This document shows, one piece after another, positions 1-13,056 of a DNA stretch of 64,000 bases. Both the position numbers and the translations under genes were made by a program. Below the pieces are notes generated by a model. That model was given only the letters and a program-made list of their open reading frames with translations. It made no database searches and was not told the origin of the DNA. How positions within the stretch are numbered: the first letter of the stretch is position 1; the number at the start of each line of letters is the position of its first letter. Origin of the DNA: Chlamydoabsidia padenii (lineage: Eukaryota; Mucoromycota; Mucoromycetes; Mucorales; Cunninghamellaceae); NCBI GenBank assembly GCA_025330725.1, contig JAIWND010000055.1, forward strand, positions 56,023 through 120,022, read 5' to 3'.

Positions 1-3000
1 CATCTTCATGTAGTAATTCAGCAAACGCTTCCGCCAAACGATCCGCCAACGCCTTGGCCATGATAGACGAGTAATCATCTTGGTCATCGTCGTATTTTTG
101 CACCATTTCATCACATCCAAAGCCAGTACTGACAGCAAACATACCTACATAGTCAGCAACATTGGCTGATTTGGGAGCGACAAAGTCAGAGAGACAGTAG
201 TAAGGGTCGTCCGTTTCCTTTTCAGATTGTTGTCGCAGCCCATAAAAGGTAGCCTTGACTGATTCACGAGATTCGTCTTCATAGATTTCAATATCGTCAC
301 CATTCGAGTTGGCAGGATAAAAGCCAACAATACCACGAGCGCGCAACAATTTCTTGTCAACAATTTCTTTAAGCATCACCTGAGCATCATCAAAGAGTCG
401 TCGAGCTTCAGGTCCCACCGCTTCATCATCAAAGATCTTGGGGTAGCCACGGTTAGGGTAACGACCACGCAGTTGGAAGACTTGGAAAAAGGGGTTCCAA
501 TCGATACGGTCCAATAGTCTTTCCAGAGGGTAATCATCATATACTTTGGTGCCGAGATAAGTAGGTTTGCCAGGAGGAGGGGTAGCAGTCCAGTCAATGT
601 GCATCTTTTTATCTCGAGCAGCAGATAAGGACAATAGGCGTTTTTCTTCCAAACCTTCATAGTATTCTTCACGGAGTTCGTCGTATTCTTCGCGAATGTC
701 GTCGGCAAAGTCTTCCTTGAGGTCATCGTTCAGCAAACTGGCGGCCACAGGGACACTACGGGAGGCATCCAGCACATAGATCACAGGGTTTTGGTATTGG
801 GGAGCAATCTTGACCGCCGTATGCATTTTACTTGTTGTTGCACCACCAATAAGAATAGGGATTTTTAGACCAGCTTTTTGGAATTCCTTGGCCACAATCA
901 CCATTTCTTCCAAGGAGGGAGTGATCAGTCCAGACAAACCAACAATATCCGCTTTTTCTTCGATAGCCGTCTTGATAATCTTGTCACATGGTACCATCAC
1001 ACCCATATCAATCACCCGATAGTTGTTGCATCCAAGGACGACACCACAAATGTTCTTGCCAATATCGTGTACATCTCCTTTGACTGTCGCCATGACAATG
1101 GTTCCATTCCCCTTGATTTCACCACCACCAGCGGCTTCCATGTCTTGTTCTTTTTCGACCTTGATATATTCCACCAAATGCGCCACCGCCTTTTTCATTA
1201 CACTACAAGAAAAAGAAAAAGAAAAAAGGTGAGTCATTCATCATGATTATTGTCTTGTTATTTTGTTCACATCTTACCGAGCAGATCGGATGACTTGAGG
1301 TAAAAACATTTTGCCTTTACCGAATAGATCACCCACAACATTCATACCAGCCATGAGAGGTCCTTCAATCACATTAAGAGCACGAGGGTACTTTACCTTG
1401 TCTTGACGAGCTTCTTCGGTGTCCTCCAAGATGAACTTCATGATACCCTTGACCAAAGCATGTGTGATTCGTTCAGTAACAGGCCAGGTACGCCATTCTT
1501 CGAGATCTTCATCCTTCTTTGCATCTTTTGAGTGAGCCTTTGCATATTCCAAGAGTTTTTCCGTCACATCAGGGTCGCGATTCCATACAGCGTCTTCACA
1601 AAGAGTCAACAAGTCCTTGGGGATATCATCATACACGGTCAAGAAACCAGCGTTTACAATGCCCATGTCCATACCAGCCTTGACAGTGTGGAATAAAAAG
1701 ACAGAGTGCATAGCTTCACGTACCTTGTCCATACCACGGAAGGCAAATGACAGATTGGATACACCACCACTGATCTTGGCACCACGAAGATTTTTCTTAA
1801 TTCCATAGCACGCATTGATGAATTCGACAGCATAGTTATTGTGTTCCTCTAAATCAATGCAAAAATATAAGATGTTGTTGTTAATATCATACTAAACACA
1901 AATTCAATACTTTTTTTATTCTTCCTTCTTCTTCTTACCCATGCCCGTAGCGATAGTGAGAATGTTGGGATCAAAGATGATATCAAAAGGATTGAATCTA
2001 TCAAAAAAGAATGTGAGTGCAGTTGTCCTAACGGTTTGCCTTTTCTTTTCCTTATCATTACCCAACTTTGTCAACCAAGATATTGTAAGACCGAGTACAG
2101 ATTTCGAGTTTTCGATCAGCTTCGGCAGCTTGTCCAACTTCATCAAACTGAAAAGAAGATCGTTAGCAAGTCGTTTATAGAATCCTTGACTACTTACCGC
2201 CATGACAACAACAGCAGCACCAAATCGCTTAATGATCTTGGCCTTTCGGACAAAGTCTTCTTCACCTTCTTTCAAAGAGATAGAGTTGACGATACATTTA
2301 CCTTGAGCGCACTTTAGACCAGCTTCAATAACAGCAAAGTTGGAGGAATCAATCATCAGTGGTACACGAGCACAATCAGGATCAGAGCCAAGCAAGTTCA
2401 AAAACCGAGTCATTGCCGCCTTGCCATCCAAAAGACCTTCGTCAAAATTACAATCCACCACCTGAGCACCACTTTCCACCTGGGCGCGAGCAATGGCCAG
2501 AGCTTCTTCATATTCCCCTTTCAAAATATGGCGACAGAATTTTCTTGACCCAGCAACGTTACACCGTTCCCCAACATTGACAAACCCAGTGGTCGAGTTG
2601 ACAGTGAGGACTTCCAATCCAGACAAAACCATTTCATCAGTGTTCTTTTGAGGTTTAGGACGAGGTGAGTATTTTCTGCACACTTCGGCAATAGCCTAAT
2701 AAGGATACAAAAAACAAGAGTTGGTCATCCATTCTATGCATTATTTACTCTTTTATACTCTGGTTCTTACCTTAATATGTTCAGGAGTGGTACCACAACA
2801 ACCGCCAACAATAGTGATCAATCTTTCCTTGGCAAAAGGTTCAACGTTAATAGCCATTTGAGCAGGACTTTCATCGTATTCACCCATAGCATTTGGTAGA
2901 CCCTACGTTATGTCAAAATCAAAGGTATTGTGTTAGGGCACATGAAAGTATTCCATTCATCTGAATCCAACCAACTTACTGCATTAGGATAACATATAAT

Positions 3001-4203
3001 ATGAGCATCGGTAAATCTGCTAATATTTTGGATAAAAGGTTTCATTTGGGGAGCACCGAGAGCACAGTTGAGACCAAAAGCCATAGGTTCGGCATGGCGA
3101 AGAGAAGTGACAAAAGCTTCACCAGTTTGACCAGACAAAGTACGACCACTTTGATCCACAATGGTACCTGAGATAAAGATAGGCACCTTTGGACGTCTAT
3201 AAAAAATAAGGGAGGGGGAAGGGTTAATTCATGATGGATGATAGGGCTATTTGTGGATTCTTTTTTTGCAGTCTTACTTGTCTTCTTCCATTACAACATC
3301 AATGGCAAAGATAGCAGCTTTGGCATTCAAGGTATCAAAGATAGTTTCCACCAATAAGATATCAGCACCACCATCAAGTAAACCACGGATTTGTTCAGCA
3401 TAGGCTTCAACGAGTTCATCAAACGTCACATTTCTGTAAGCGGGATTTTCAACGGAAGGTGAGATGGAAGCGGTTCTGTTCGTTGGACCGATGGCACCAC
3501 ATACAAATCGAGGGATGCCTGTTTCTTCCCAAACCTAAATCATATACAAGTTCATTATCCCCGAATAAATAGATGATTCCAGATACTTACGTCAAGACAC
3601 GCCTTTTTAGCCAAAGCGGCTCCTTCCTTATTCAATCGATATGCATAGGCTTCTAAACTATAATCCAATTGAGCAATGGATGTCGAACTAAAGGTATTTG
3701 TTTCCACCATATCAGAGCCCGCTTCCAAGTATTGTCGGTGAATGTTGTAGATAGCATCAGGTAAAGTCAATGTCAGTAAATCATTGTTGCCGCGTAGATC
3801 TTTGGGTGAGTTGATGAATTCCGTTCCTGTACATAGTATAAAAAAGTTAGTATCCTTTCTTTTTTTTTTTTTTACTACCCAACGTTTCAAGTGCCTTACC
3901 GCGAAAATGCGATTCTTGTAACTTGAGCCTTTGTACCTATAATTGAAGACCGAGTTAATTCTAATAGCTCCAGTCGTTTTTCACTGCCTTTTCTTACCAT
4001 AGTACCCATCGCGCCATCAAGCAGAAGAATTCTCTTCGCAAGCGTTTCCTCCAAGTAGGCAAAGACATCTACCAAAAAAAAAAAAATAATTGGTTGTCAG
4101 TTAGTTTTCATTCAAATGGGACATTATCAGGCAAGAGAAAGAATAAAGTGTTCATGCAAGCTGAGGTTTCTTTTTTTGTTTTATTACCTATAGGTTCGGG
4201 CAT
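1..4203 (-). CDS. metH: Cobalamin-dependent methionine synthase (5-methyltetrahydrofolate-homocysteine methyltransferase), 3' end cut by window edge
   Basis: Transfers the methyl group of 5-methyl-THF to homocysteine through cobalamin. Spliced translation shows all four MetH modules in order. The homocysteine domain (about 4200-2770) begins [11 protein letters not shown] and has the zinc cysteines GLNCALG and [10 protein letters not shown]. The pterin domain (about 2696-1276) has [14 protein letters not shown]. The cobalamin domain has the cap helices and the DVHDIG motif (1091-1020), whose His is the cobalt ligand, followed by IGGATTS. The activation domain runs off the edge after [15 protein letters not shown]. 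About 13 exons are visible. Exon 1 (4203-4188) is only 16 nt and encodes MPEPI plus one base; exon 2 is 4068-3998, exon 3 3936-3900, exon 4 3826-3591. No methionine precedes the conserved start inside exon 2, which supports the tiny first exon. Family assignment is certain; the first exon is an inference from frame and splice signals. Confidence 0.95.
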
Positions 4204-6020
4204 ATTTCAAATATATAAAAAGGTCGAAAAAAAAAAAAAGGAAAGAAGGAAAAAAAAAAAAAAAAAAATCAAGATGGCAGATGTTGAAAGATCCACCCAA
4301 TCAGCATTGTGCAATTTTTTAAAATTCAATCGGCGATCGGCGACCCTTTTGTGGCACCTACTTTCATTACGATACAACACTTTGAAAAAAAAAAAGGGAC
4401 CTTTTCATCATGGCTTATCAACACAATGATCCTTTGAGATGTTATGCACTTGACCTGTTTTTTATACTCCATGATCCTGAGCCCACTTGATACAAATGGA
4501 GAGCTCGCTCGCCGGATGATTCTCCATACCAGTAGAATATGAACCTGTTAGCGATCTCTTGTTTTCTAACGAAGGGTGGATGGATCTGACCCACATTTTA
4601 AAATCTCAGCGCTTAATAAAGGATTCATTCAGTCAACGGTGACTATCGCACGTGCACATTAATGAACAAAAGTCCAATAAGCCCTGGGCCAAGACTCTTA
4701 ATGAAATCGACAACTGGCATTAGCGGGATTTGAAAATCAAGAAATGCTTATTTTACCGGCGGATCTCTACATGAGTTCGAACTACCCAGATGATTTGACT
4801 GATGTTTGGAGTGTGTACTTTAAATACTATTGAAATGCATTCCTGAAAGTTTTAGATCAAACAGATGATTTAATGTTTTTCATACGCCAAAAGAGAACCA
4901 CACACCCCACGGGATCTAAAAATGAGGCTGTAAGTGCAAAAAAAAAAAAAAAAAAAAAAGAAAAAAAAAAGTCGAGGTGAAAAAGGGCAGTATCAGGCCT
5001 CACTCAGTTACCAAACCGATGCCAATAAACCAGGAGTGTATTTTTATGATGTATTCTCAGACTAATCGAGGAAGATCCTAGTGGAATGTTCGTCGAAATT
5101 AGGGTTCACACGCTGAATTGCTTGTAATCAGTTGGCATTTAATCCATAGCATCCTTTCCCATTTAAAGCCCGCTTTTATGTGTTGGGCGTTAAGGATTTG
5201 AGAGATGGTCAATCAAGAAACACCAACCGGAAGCATCAAACATGGGAACAGCTACATTCTTTACTGATGTATCAGGGGTACAATCATCCGCAAACAACAA
5301 AAAATCAAAACAGAAATGTGGTCAATAAACAATAAAAACCCCATTCATGCATGCACCAAGCGGGCTTTGAAACGGGGAATCTAGTCCTAGACAACAATGT
5401 GCAGTTATAGGTGATGGGACCATGCCATCATTACTGAAGCAAAAGCCGGTCAGGGGTCAAGAATGCGCTGGAGCCATCAATCTGAATCCGGTGTATGTTT
5501 TATACTAAGTCTATATATATATATATATATATATCAATAAAAATGCTTGTTACATCTTTTACATTGTTTTACTTTTAGCAATAAACAACTCTGAATAGTC
5601 ATCAACTTGAGTGCTTATCACAGTTTATGTGTTAAAGTGTGGGTGATGAGTGCCATAAAGTGTGGAGTATCATGGGCGGGTGTTTAATGTTGCTAATGCT
5701 GGATAGGTAAGACGGCCATGCTGCTTGGAGCCCGACCTCCAAGCCATCTGTAATTTTTTGAAAGCGACATTACCTTCAAAATGTGCGTCAAGTAAATACT
5801 GTATATAATTATGGAGGATAAAAGTAGCCTATCTGTCAACTCTATTCCATGTGTCCAGGAAATGGGTGGGACCCGTTCAATAATTTCATATTCCGACTTG
5901 CATGAGCTCGTTGAAACAAAAAAAAAAAAAAAAAAAAAAAAAGCGGAGGTTCCTCTTTTCCGTTCTCTTCTTTCCCATTAATACTGATCTTTACAATAAT
6001 TACTTGCACTTGACTATCCC
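4204..6020. other. Intergenic region, AT-rich, no intact gene
   Basis: Divergent interval between metH (-) and the small gene at 6021 (+). It holds poly-A tracts near 4229-4268, 4940-4970 and 5918-5942, a (TA)n run at about 5511-5533, and one copy of the recurrent GCGGGATTTGAA motif at 4723-4734. A frame open from about 5377 to 5500 (+) contains GDGTMPSLLKQKPVRGQ. I cannot assign it; it may be decayed coding sequence. Nothing else with coding character was found. Confidence 0.6.
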
Positions 6021-6629
6021 ATGGTGAATAAAAAGGTCATGGTGGGCAATGAACGCTTCTCCTCTCGACCACTCGACCAAGATGAAGAGACAACCAATAG
6101 ACGACCGACCTTGCGACATGCGGTAAAACGAAGATCGAGTGGTGCCAGGTATATGAAACGATCGAATTCATGGCAAGACACCACTCAACAACAAGCACTC
6201 ACATCCATCAGTTCCACCACGATTAGCACCAGCCCACCATCCATTGTGTCTATAAGGCAATGTGCCAAACCAGTCGAACAAACCTTCCATGCCACTGCCA
6301 ATCACCATGCATCTTTCTACTCACCTGCCGCCAACACGTTACGTTCGGTTACGAATCAATCACCTTTGGTCTCACATTTTATCAATCAGTCAGATCCACA
6401 GGACCATGACTATCTTTATCCCATGTTATCAAGTCTACGCCGTTGCCTGGTCGCCAAATCCGACTCACAACCAAGTCATTTACTCTATGTGGATCAACAC
6501 ATCATGGCTCATCGACATCATATCAGACAAATCTTGGATCATTCCGACAATCCCGTGTCTTCCTCTCCTTCACCTACACCTACACCCTGGGTTGCATCAC
6601 TTTGGGATCGGGTTTGGCATAGGTTTTAG
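6021..6629 (+). CDS. Small hypothetical protein, Ser/Thr/His-rich
   Basis: A single uninterrupted 202-residue frame. I do not recognise the family. The N-terminal half is basic and rich in Arg/Ser/Thr (RRPTLRHAVKRRSSGARYMKR), the middle is Ser/Thr/Gln/His-rich, and the end is aromatic (WVASLWDRVWHRF). No signal peptide or membrane segment is visible. The start is the first ATG after a pyrimidine-rich leader downstream of a poly-A tract (5918-5942). An AATAAA at 6676-6681 follows the stop, which supports a real transcript. The gene is divergent from metH across about 1.8 kb and convergent with the RasGEF gene. An overlapping frame (6262-6642) is the less likely alternative. Confidence 0.6.
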   Translation: MVNKKVMVGNERFSSRPLDQDEETTNRRPTLRHAVKRRSSGARYMKRSNSWQDTTQQQALTSISSTTISTSPPSIVSIRQCAKPVEQTFHATANHHASFYSPAANTLRSVTNQSPLVSHFINQSDPQDHDYLYPMLSSLRRCLVAKSDSQPSHLLYVDQHIMAHRHHIRQILDHSDNPVSSSPSPTPTPWVASLWDRVWHRF

Positions 6630-6810
6630 CAATAGTTTGTAGAATAGTATGGTATTGTATATATAGTTATTTGTCAATAAAGATCTTTGTTTGTTATGCA
6701 TAATATAAATGGTATTAATAGTTTATTCAAAGATAGTAATCATTAATGGGGAGGATAGTAAAATGTACAAGTAATAATAATAGTATGTTAAATAGTATGG
6801 TGGTTTAACA

Positions 6811-9800
6811 TCATAAGAATCCAGATTCTTGTAATAACCGAGTAATCTTTTCATCTTCTCGTTCCCTGTATATATATATAAAAACCAAGTTGATCAATAC
6901 ATTATCATCCTACTTCTTTTTTTGTCTTTACCTAGGTTCCAACTCTAAACTTTTATTGTAAAGCTGTTCTTCGTCCTGTGTACTTTTAAGATTGTTTTCG
7001 ATAAACTTTTGTAATTCATCGACCGGCGTGAGTTGATAATAAGTAGATTGGTATTGTTGTATTTCGCGAATGACTTCGGCAGTCTTCGCCCGCTTGGCAA
7101 AGTTGATGAGATCCTTGGACGTTTTCAAATAATCCGCATTACCGTCCTCGATAAAAGTCAAGTCCTGTAGATAAATCCCCAAAAAAGGAATGCACGGCGG
7201 GTTAACAGAGTGGATAATCGCGCGGTATTCAGTAAAATTCCGATTGGCCCCCATCAGTTTACGAATATGCGACAAGATTTGTAGTGTTCGAGCCCCCACC
7301 ATTTCCCATGTGCGTTTCAGTCGACCCACCGCGCTATTGTCAAACGCAGAGAGGATGGCCATACATGTGTTGAAATTGTTGAGTTGTCGACAGCGTTCGG
7401 CGATCTGTACCCAGTGTTTGATGAGTATGACCCGTTTTTTCACTTCGAGTTGACTGAGGATGGCATCGGATACCCAAGAGGTCACTTGATTACAGTATTC
7501 GATCGATGCCTTAATATTTGTCGCCACGTGTGCTTCTTTGGACCACGCCTTGTTCAAACATTCCACCGGTCGAATCGAGTTATACAGTTTAAAGTCCATG
7601 ATCGTCATTTGTCGAGCTATTTCGAGAGGGTCAATGTCCAACAGCCGGATTTTTTTTCGGTTGCGAGGAAGAATGGGTAATGGAGGCGCCGTGGGTAGTG
7701 TAAGCACCATCTTTTTTAATCCGTCACCAGTGGCTTCTTGTCGTTTCTTGATCAGTCGTTCCAGTTGCTCGGCCGAGAATTGCAACGTGCTTCGGATCGT
7801 TGTCGTTGTGAATTGTAATAGTTCGTCAAGGATCACATGATCGTCTTCATTATAGTACTGTTCCAGCCAATTCTTCAGCACATTGAACACCCGTAATCGA
7901 ATCAGTTTGAGTTTTTTGTTGTTCCAAATGTCCAGTTCGTGTTCGGTCAATCCTCCCGGAGGTGGGCGTGTATATCGTCTCTCCAAGAGTTTCAGCAATT
8001 CCATAGATGAGCAAAAGGACCGGTAGGTCAGCAAGAAGGTGTTGATAAAGTTCATATCCAGATAATCGTGCAGTGTCAGTCGTATCACTAAAGCCAACAA
8101 AGTGCCGCCCTTGACAGATCCTTCCATGTTGAATACAATTTCGCTTGGCTCGTAATCATATTGAAGGTACCACGGTCGTTCTTCATCTTTGGTCGAGTTG
8201 CTGGTTGTCGTTTCCATGGACACGCTAGGTGGACCACCCGCCACAGTGCTGTATTGGTCCGATACAGAAGATGATGTCTGAGGTATCAGCGCAGGAATAT
8301 CGTCACCAAAGAATTTCTTGAGTTTTGCATTGGATTGGCGAGGATGATCAGGAGAGGTAGATGGTATGCGTTGTAATGTTGAAATGCTATTCCGACCAAC
8401 TGTCGTAGATAATCGATTGGTAGAGTGCAAGCTGTTTGTGTTGGTTTCCGAGGATTCTGATCTATAGTCGCTTTTGATCGATGAATCGTTCCCTAGTTGA
8501 TTATGATGAGAGCTAAAGCTGACGGTTGTTCCTGCTGCATCAGTGTAATAGCTGCCATTATCCATATCATCGTCGTCATTGTCGTCACCATCATGAATGC
8601 TCATACTGCTATCGTTGATCCCTGAAGTCGTAGGCATGGATGATTCGTATATACTATAATCGCTGTTTTGTTGTCGAATATTGGGGTCAAACACAAGTTT
8701 ATCTACACAATGGCAAATGGCTTCAATCGTCCCCTTGACTTGATTTACGTCTTCAGTCGATATATAAGCACCATTATCCAAAGGCACATCTTCGTCTGTC
8801 AACACTTGTAGCTTGCAAAACAAATCGCCCACATCTTGATATAGTTTTTGCCGTAACATGTCGAGTTCAGTCAATTCAGGAGATTGGAAGCCAGTATAAT
8901 CCACGTCGTCAAATATCGTCAAGAATTGGCCTGATTGTTCACTAAAGTTTCTGAAACGAGTGAATAGTAATGCTGATAAGGATGATCGTGATGAATCCAA
9001 CGTGATGGTCGTCCTTTTATCCACCGATGATGCTGTTTGTATTGTTTGCTTGTAAGTGTTGATGCATTTAGCTATCCCATCGATAGATTCACACAGGTTG
9101 TTGCCATACGTTTCAATAGTATCAGCAAGATCACCATCCAGAGTGTACTTGGATCGATCCGTCCTACCACGATTGTTACCAATGCTATCGTTTGCTGCTG
9201 ATGGCACACGCCGTGTTTCTAATTGAGGTTCCACGTGTTGTACTTGAATTGGTATAGATTCGCCTGTGCTGATAAAGTTCCTTGTCGCCATCAAGAGTTC
9301 ATTACCGTCAGCTAGCATTTTGGTGGTATGCTCTGTTGGATTGTAGGTGCTGGCATGAGATGACAAGATGAGTTTTGATAGTGAGGCCATCATGGTTCGG
9401 TGGTGGGCACGTAAAACAGTATTGGTTTGAAGGTGGATGGAATCCTTGTTGACAGTATCAGAGGCCAGGAGCATCAATCGAACCGCATCAACAATCGAGG
9501 AGGCATGAGATTCATAGGATTTAGTGGTCAAGTTCCGTGCTGCAAGGTTGAGATTATGTATGGCCAAAGCTATATGTATCGAAAGCTTTTTCCAGGTCAA
9601 CGGTTCGTGTAGGCTGATGACTGATCCTCGTCGTAGCGTCGTTTTCCGTGCTGGTGATCGTGGTTGAGGTTCTGGTAGCTCCAAAGACAGGTTGTTGTTG
9701 GATGGTGGTAATTTATTCCGAGACTATTGGTATTAAAAAGTGAGTATCATGTGAAAGGGGCAACCGGTTCGTTGGAGGCACTTACAGTTACACCATGTGT

Positions 9801-10706
9801 AAAATCCATAATATCATTAATATCCCAAGCTACTTCATGTGTTGCCATGTTATAATAACAAGTGCCACCCTGAGCAACAGACTTCTTGATCCAGGGCGGG
9901 GGAAGCTACAAAGCAGAAGGTTCAATATATTAGTACGAAAAAACAGGTTACACTTTGTGCCATGTAATTTACCTGAGGCGCGTTTTCGTCGTTGTCCATC
10001 CAGTCTCCGCCAAAGTCGATCTCGTCCGTGCCATCCTTGTTATTCCTGACAGTACTAGATGATAAAAGTCGATCATCCACAAAATCCAACAGGTCGTTCC
10101 TTGGATCGGTCGGGGAGAGTATCTCGTCACTGATTTCCTGCTGATCAAAGGTGCTGTCGTCTTCGTCAAATAGTATTGGATCCTCCGAGTTGACGTGGAG
10201 CATTTGGAGTGTTTGTTCAGGATAATAGTAATCCAAAGCAGTGTCCTGTTTTCTTTCCAAAGACCAATCTGAAGTAGGAGGTATTGGTGAGCTTGATTGG
10301 GTGTGTTGGTCATATCGTGGCCTTGTCATTGTCGCTCGTTTGCTTTGTGGAGAGGTAGGTAGGAATAGATCGCAAGGTGCTTTATTATCACGAGCACTCA
10401 TCCCATCAAACTGCAAGGTATCTTGATCATCATTAAGGTAGTGTTGGATAATTTCCACATAGTTACTGGGGAACCAGCCTCTTTTTCCGCCGCATCTAAA
10501 AGAAGAAGAAGGGAGAAAACGTGGTCAGTTACAATTATTGCCCATGTTTACATTGTAGAGACTTACAAACCATCCCACCAGCCAGAGGGAAGTTGAGCAA
10601 GGACTTCAATAGTGTCACCCCGTTCAAAGTGTAGAGAAGATCCATCGTTGACAGTATAAGGATAAAGAGCCTTGGCGCGACATAGTAGCCTCGGTTCTGC
10701 CGCCAT
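6811..10706 (-). CDS. Ras guanine-nucleotide exchange factor (Cdc25 type) with SH3 and WW domains
   Basis: Activates Ras-family GTPases by GDP release. Five exons join in frame to 1209 residues: 10706-10567, 10495-9973, 9905-9786, 9723-6932 and 6865-6811. Residues about 9-65 form an SH3 domain (ALYPYTVNDGSSLHFERGD, then WFPSNYVE), split by the first intron. Exon 3 encodes a WW-like domain (LPPPWIKKSVAQGGTCYYN). After a long low-complexity linker come the RasGEF N-module (starting near FNMEGSVKGGTLLALV) and the CDC25 catalytic domain (LLDIDPLEIARQMTIMDFKL to about residue 1190). The last exon adds 17 residues across an intron that splits an Arg codon. A frame open only from 9684 would lose SH3 and WW, so the upstream start is preferred. 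The leader holds a 43-nt poly-A/T tract. The exact GTPase target is not visible. Confidence 0.93.
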
Positions 10707-10837
10707 GATATTTTGTATAATGAGTGAATTAACAATAAGAATGTAAGAAGGAAGAAGGAGAATATACAGAGAGTAAGGGTAGAGAGAATAAAGGTTTATA
10801 AAGGAGAAAAGGAAGGGAGATTATTTCTTCTAGAAGG

Positions 10838-10882
<45 letters not shown>

Positions 10883-11120
10883 ACAAAGACAAAGACAAAG
10901 AAAGGGATGGTCTGTCAACTTTTTCACCTTACTTTTGCCGTCGGAATTTACAATTCTAGAAGGCTCATGCGTCACATTTAGCATCAGCCGATCTCATTTT
11001 ATATACCGCACGGGATGACCACTACAAAGTGGTACGCTAGGTTTTAGTTTTTGACAAGTATTAACAAATATAGTACTATACGTAAGAAACAACAAGATTA
11101 AAAAGATACATTTTTATTGT
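10707..11120. other. Intergenic region with a 43-nt homopolymer
   Basis: It contains an uninterrupted run of 43 A on the + strand (10838-10880), lying in the RasGEF 5' leader or promoter, and a GTCGGAATTT sequence near 10942. The decarboxylase 3' end lies at 11121. No gene is seen. Confidence 0.6.
10838..10880. repeat. Poly-A tract of 43 nt
   Basis: Uninterrupted A run on the + strand upstream of the RasGEF start codon. Confidence 0.95.
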
Positions 11121-13056
11121 TTAAAAAAAGATACCATTCCAATCTACACTATTTCCAACAGATTCTATTCTATCTAACAAAATCACCAAATCACGATTTA
11201 CATTGATAGTAGGAGCATTGATGACGATTCTAAAAAAATCAGGCACACCAGGTAAAGGGGCATGATCGACCAAAAACACACCTGATTGATTGATACGTTG
11301 TTGAATTACACGAGTCACCACCGCCATCTTGTCATTAAAGGTACCATTCGATTTCCATTCATCCACGTTGACCGAGTCGGGAATATACCAAAAGCAGATT
11401 TGCAAAAAGGGGCACGGATCCCTGACGAGCACAAACCCAGGACGAAGTTTCACCAATTGCATAAATTCCGCTGCCGAGTACAATGCACGGTCCACTCTTT
11501 GCCCGAATCCTTGTTTACCATAAAACTTCCAAGCCAAAAACACCTTGAGAGCATCGGGTCGACGTCCACAACCGATCGTGGCCAAGCCCAAATCAACCGG
11601 GTTGCCATGGAAGAGATAATCCGCCTTGAGAGAATTGGTTTGAGCAAATAGGAGATGACCATTGTGAGGAGTGAGTAGCATGGAGCATTGTAAAGGTACA
11701 CCGAGAAGTTTATGAGGATTCATGGTAAAGGAGTCCACCTAGTAGATGGTAAAACATGTTGAGTCAAGTTGGACTTTCTGTGAAGCTCTTACCATTTCTG
11801 ATCCTCGAAACCAATCCTTTGTCTTTGTTACTTGATCCGAGAATACAGTCGAACCACCCCAGGAGCCATCCGCATGACACCAACAATTATATTTTTTGGC
11901 AAGGACTGCGATCTTGTCTAAAGGATCAAACGCACCCTACGTTATACATTATTAGTTTCAACTTTTTATGTTTACATACCCCTATTGTCCTCTTACCATC
12001 ACAGTTGTTCCTGATGTTGCATTGATAAAGAAGGGAGTTTCGCCACGAGCCACGGATTCTTGTAGTAATCGTTCTATTAAGATTGTGTAAGTACTTTTGA
12101 CCACCATCCTCTTTTTTTTTTTCTTTCTCTCTCTTTTGACTTGCCTAATTCAGAGACACACATTCGACCTTCATCATCGGTAGGTACCTTGACCACATTG
12201 TCCAATCCCAGACCCAGGACTTGAGCAGCTTGATCGATACTGTAATGACTATGAGATGATGTAAATACCTTGAGAATACCATATTCCGAGTTGGGGTCAC
12301 ATGGTCGAGGTAAATAACCCTTTGTCTTGATCGAAGGGTAAAGCTTGTTTCTGGCCGTTGTCATTGCCAGTAGATTAGAAGCAGAGCCACCAGGACAAAG
12401 AATGCCCCCCGAATTCTACATTATTATAAAGTGTTGCCTTGGTTCATTTCAGTTTTTATATATTCACATTCCCACTTACCTTTCCCATGTTTAACAAACG
12501 TGCAGTTGCTTGAGTCACTTCAATTTCCATAAGGGTGAGTACAGGCGAGCAATGGTATACATGTGAGTTGCTGTTCAACACGGCGAGTAGGATTTCAGAG
12601 ACTACACCGATAGGATTAGTGCCTGCATATAGTTTGTCCATAAAACGAGGATTCCAAGTATTGACGCTAAACTTGAGTGTATCTTTAATGAGGTCAAATG
12701 TTTCTAGGTGGATTAGAGTGTAACTGTTAGTTTTATCAATCTTGTTATTTCGTCTCTAATGACTTACCATCAACGCCAGCACCCACAACAGGCAAGTCCA
12801 AGTTTATCTTTTTTCGAAGTTCTTCTGGTGAATAATAATGGACAACAGCATTATCAGAATTTTGTCCTTGTTTGACAACTGTAAAAAAAAAAAAAAAAAA
12901 AAAAAGAGGGGGGAAGAAGAATTAGTCAAGAAAAAAGACCCGCTCTTTTAAAATTAAAAAATTTAAAAAATTACAATCGACAACCAATGTCTGGAGACGG
13001 GAAAGCAAGGTATCAAGCTCGTCTGCAACGTTATACGTGATTTCACTGAATACCAT
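11121..13056 (-). CDS. Group II pyridoxal-phosphate decarboxylase (glutamate / cysteine-sulfinate decarboxylase-like)
   Basis: A PLP-dependent amino-acid decarboxylase most like the GAD1/CSAD branch. The spliced protein is about 540 residues, the usual family length. Motifs in order: DTLKFSVNTWNPRF at the N-terminal lobe, LCPGGSASNLLAM, the FTSSHSHYSI His that stacks on PLP, the cofactor-binding HADGSWGGS, and the Schiff-base lysine in DSFTMNPHKLLGVPLQCS. The start (MVFSEITYNVADEL) is the first ATG of an exon ending at 12975 with a GTAATT donor. The next exon begins after a long poly-T acceptor tract near 12882-12904. A TATAAAAA box lies 71-78 bp upstream (13127-13134, minus). Substrate (glutamate, cysteine sulfinate or aspartate) cannot be decided from sequence alone. 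Confidence 0.92.

Noticed and set aside
5377..5500. Fragment with GDGTMPSLLKQKPVRG possibly from an OrfB/Fanzor-type transposase
   Set aside because: Resemblance is too short; no zinc-finger or RuvC motifs nearby.
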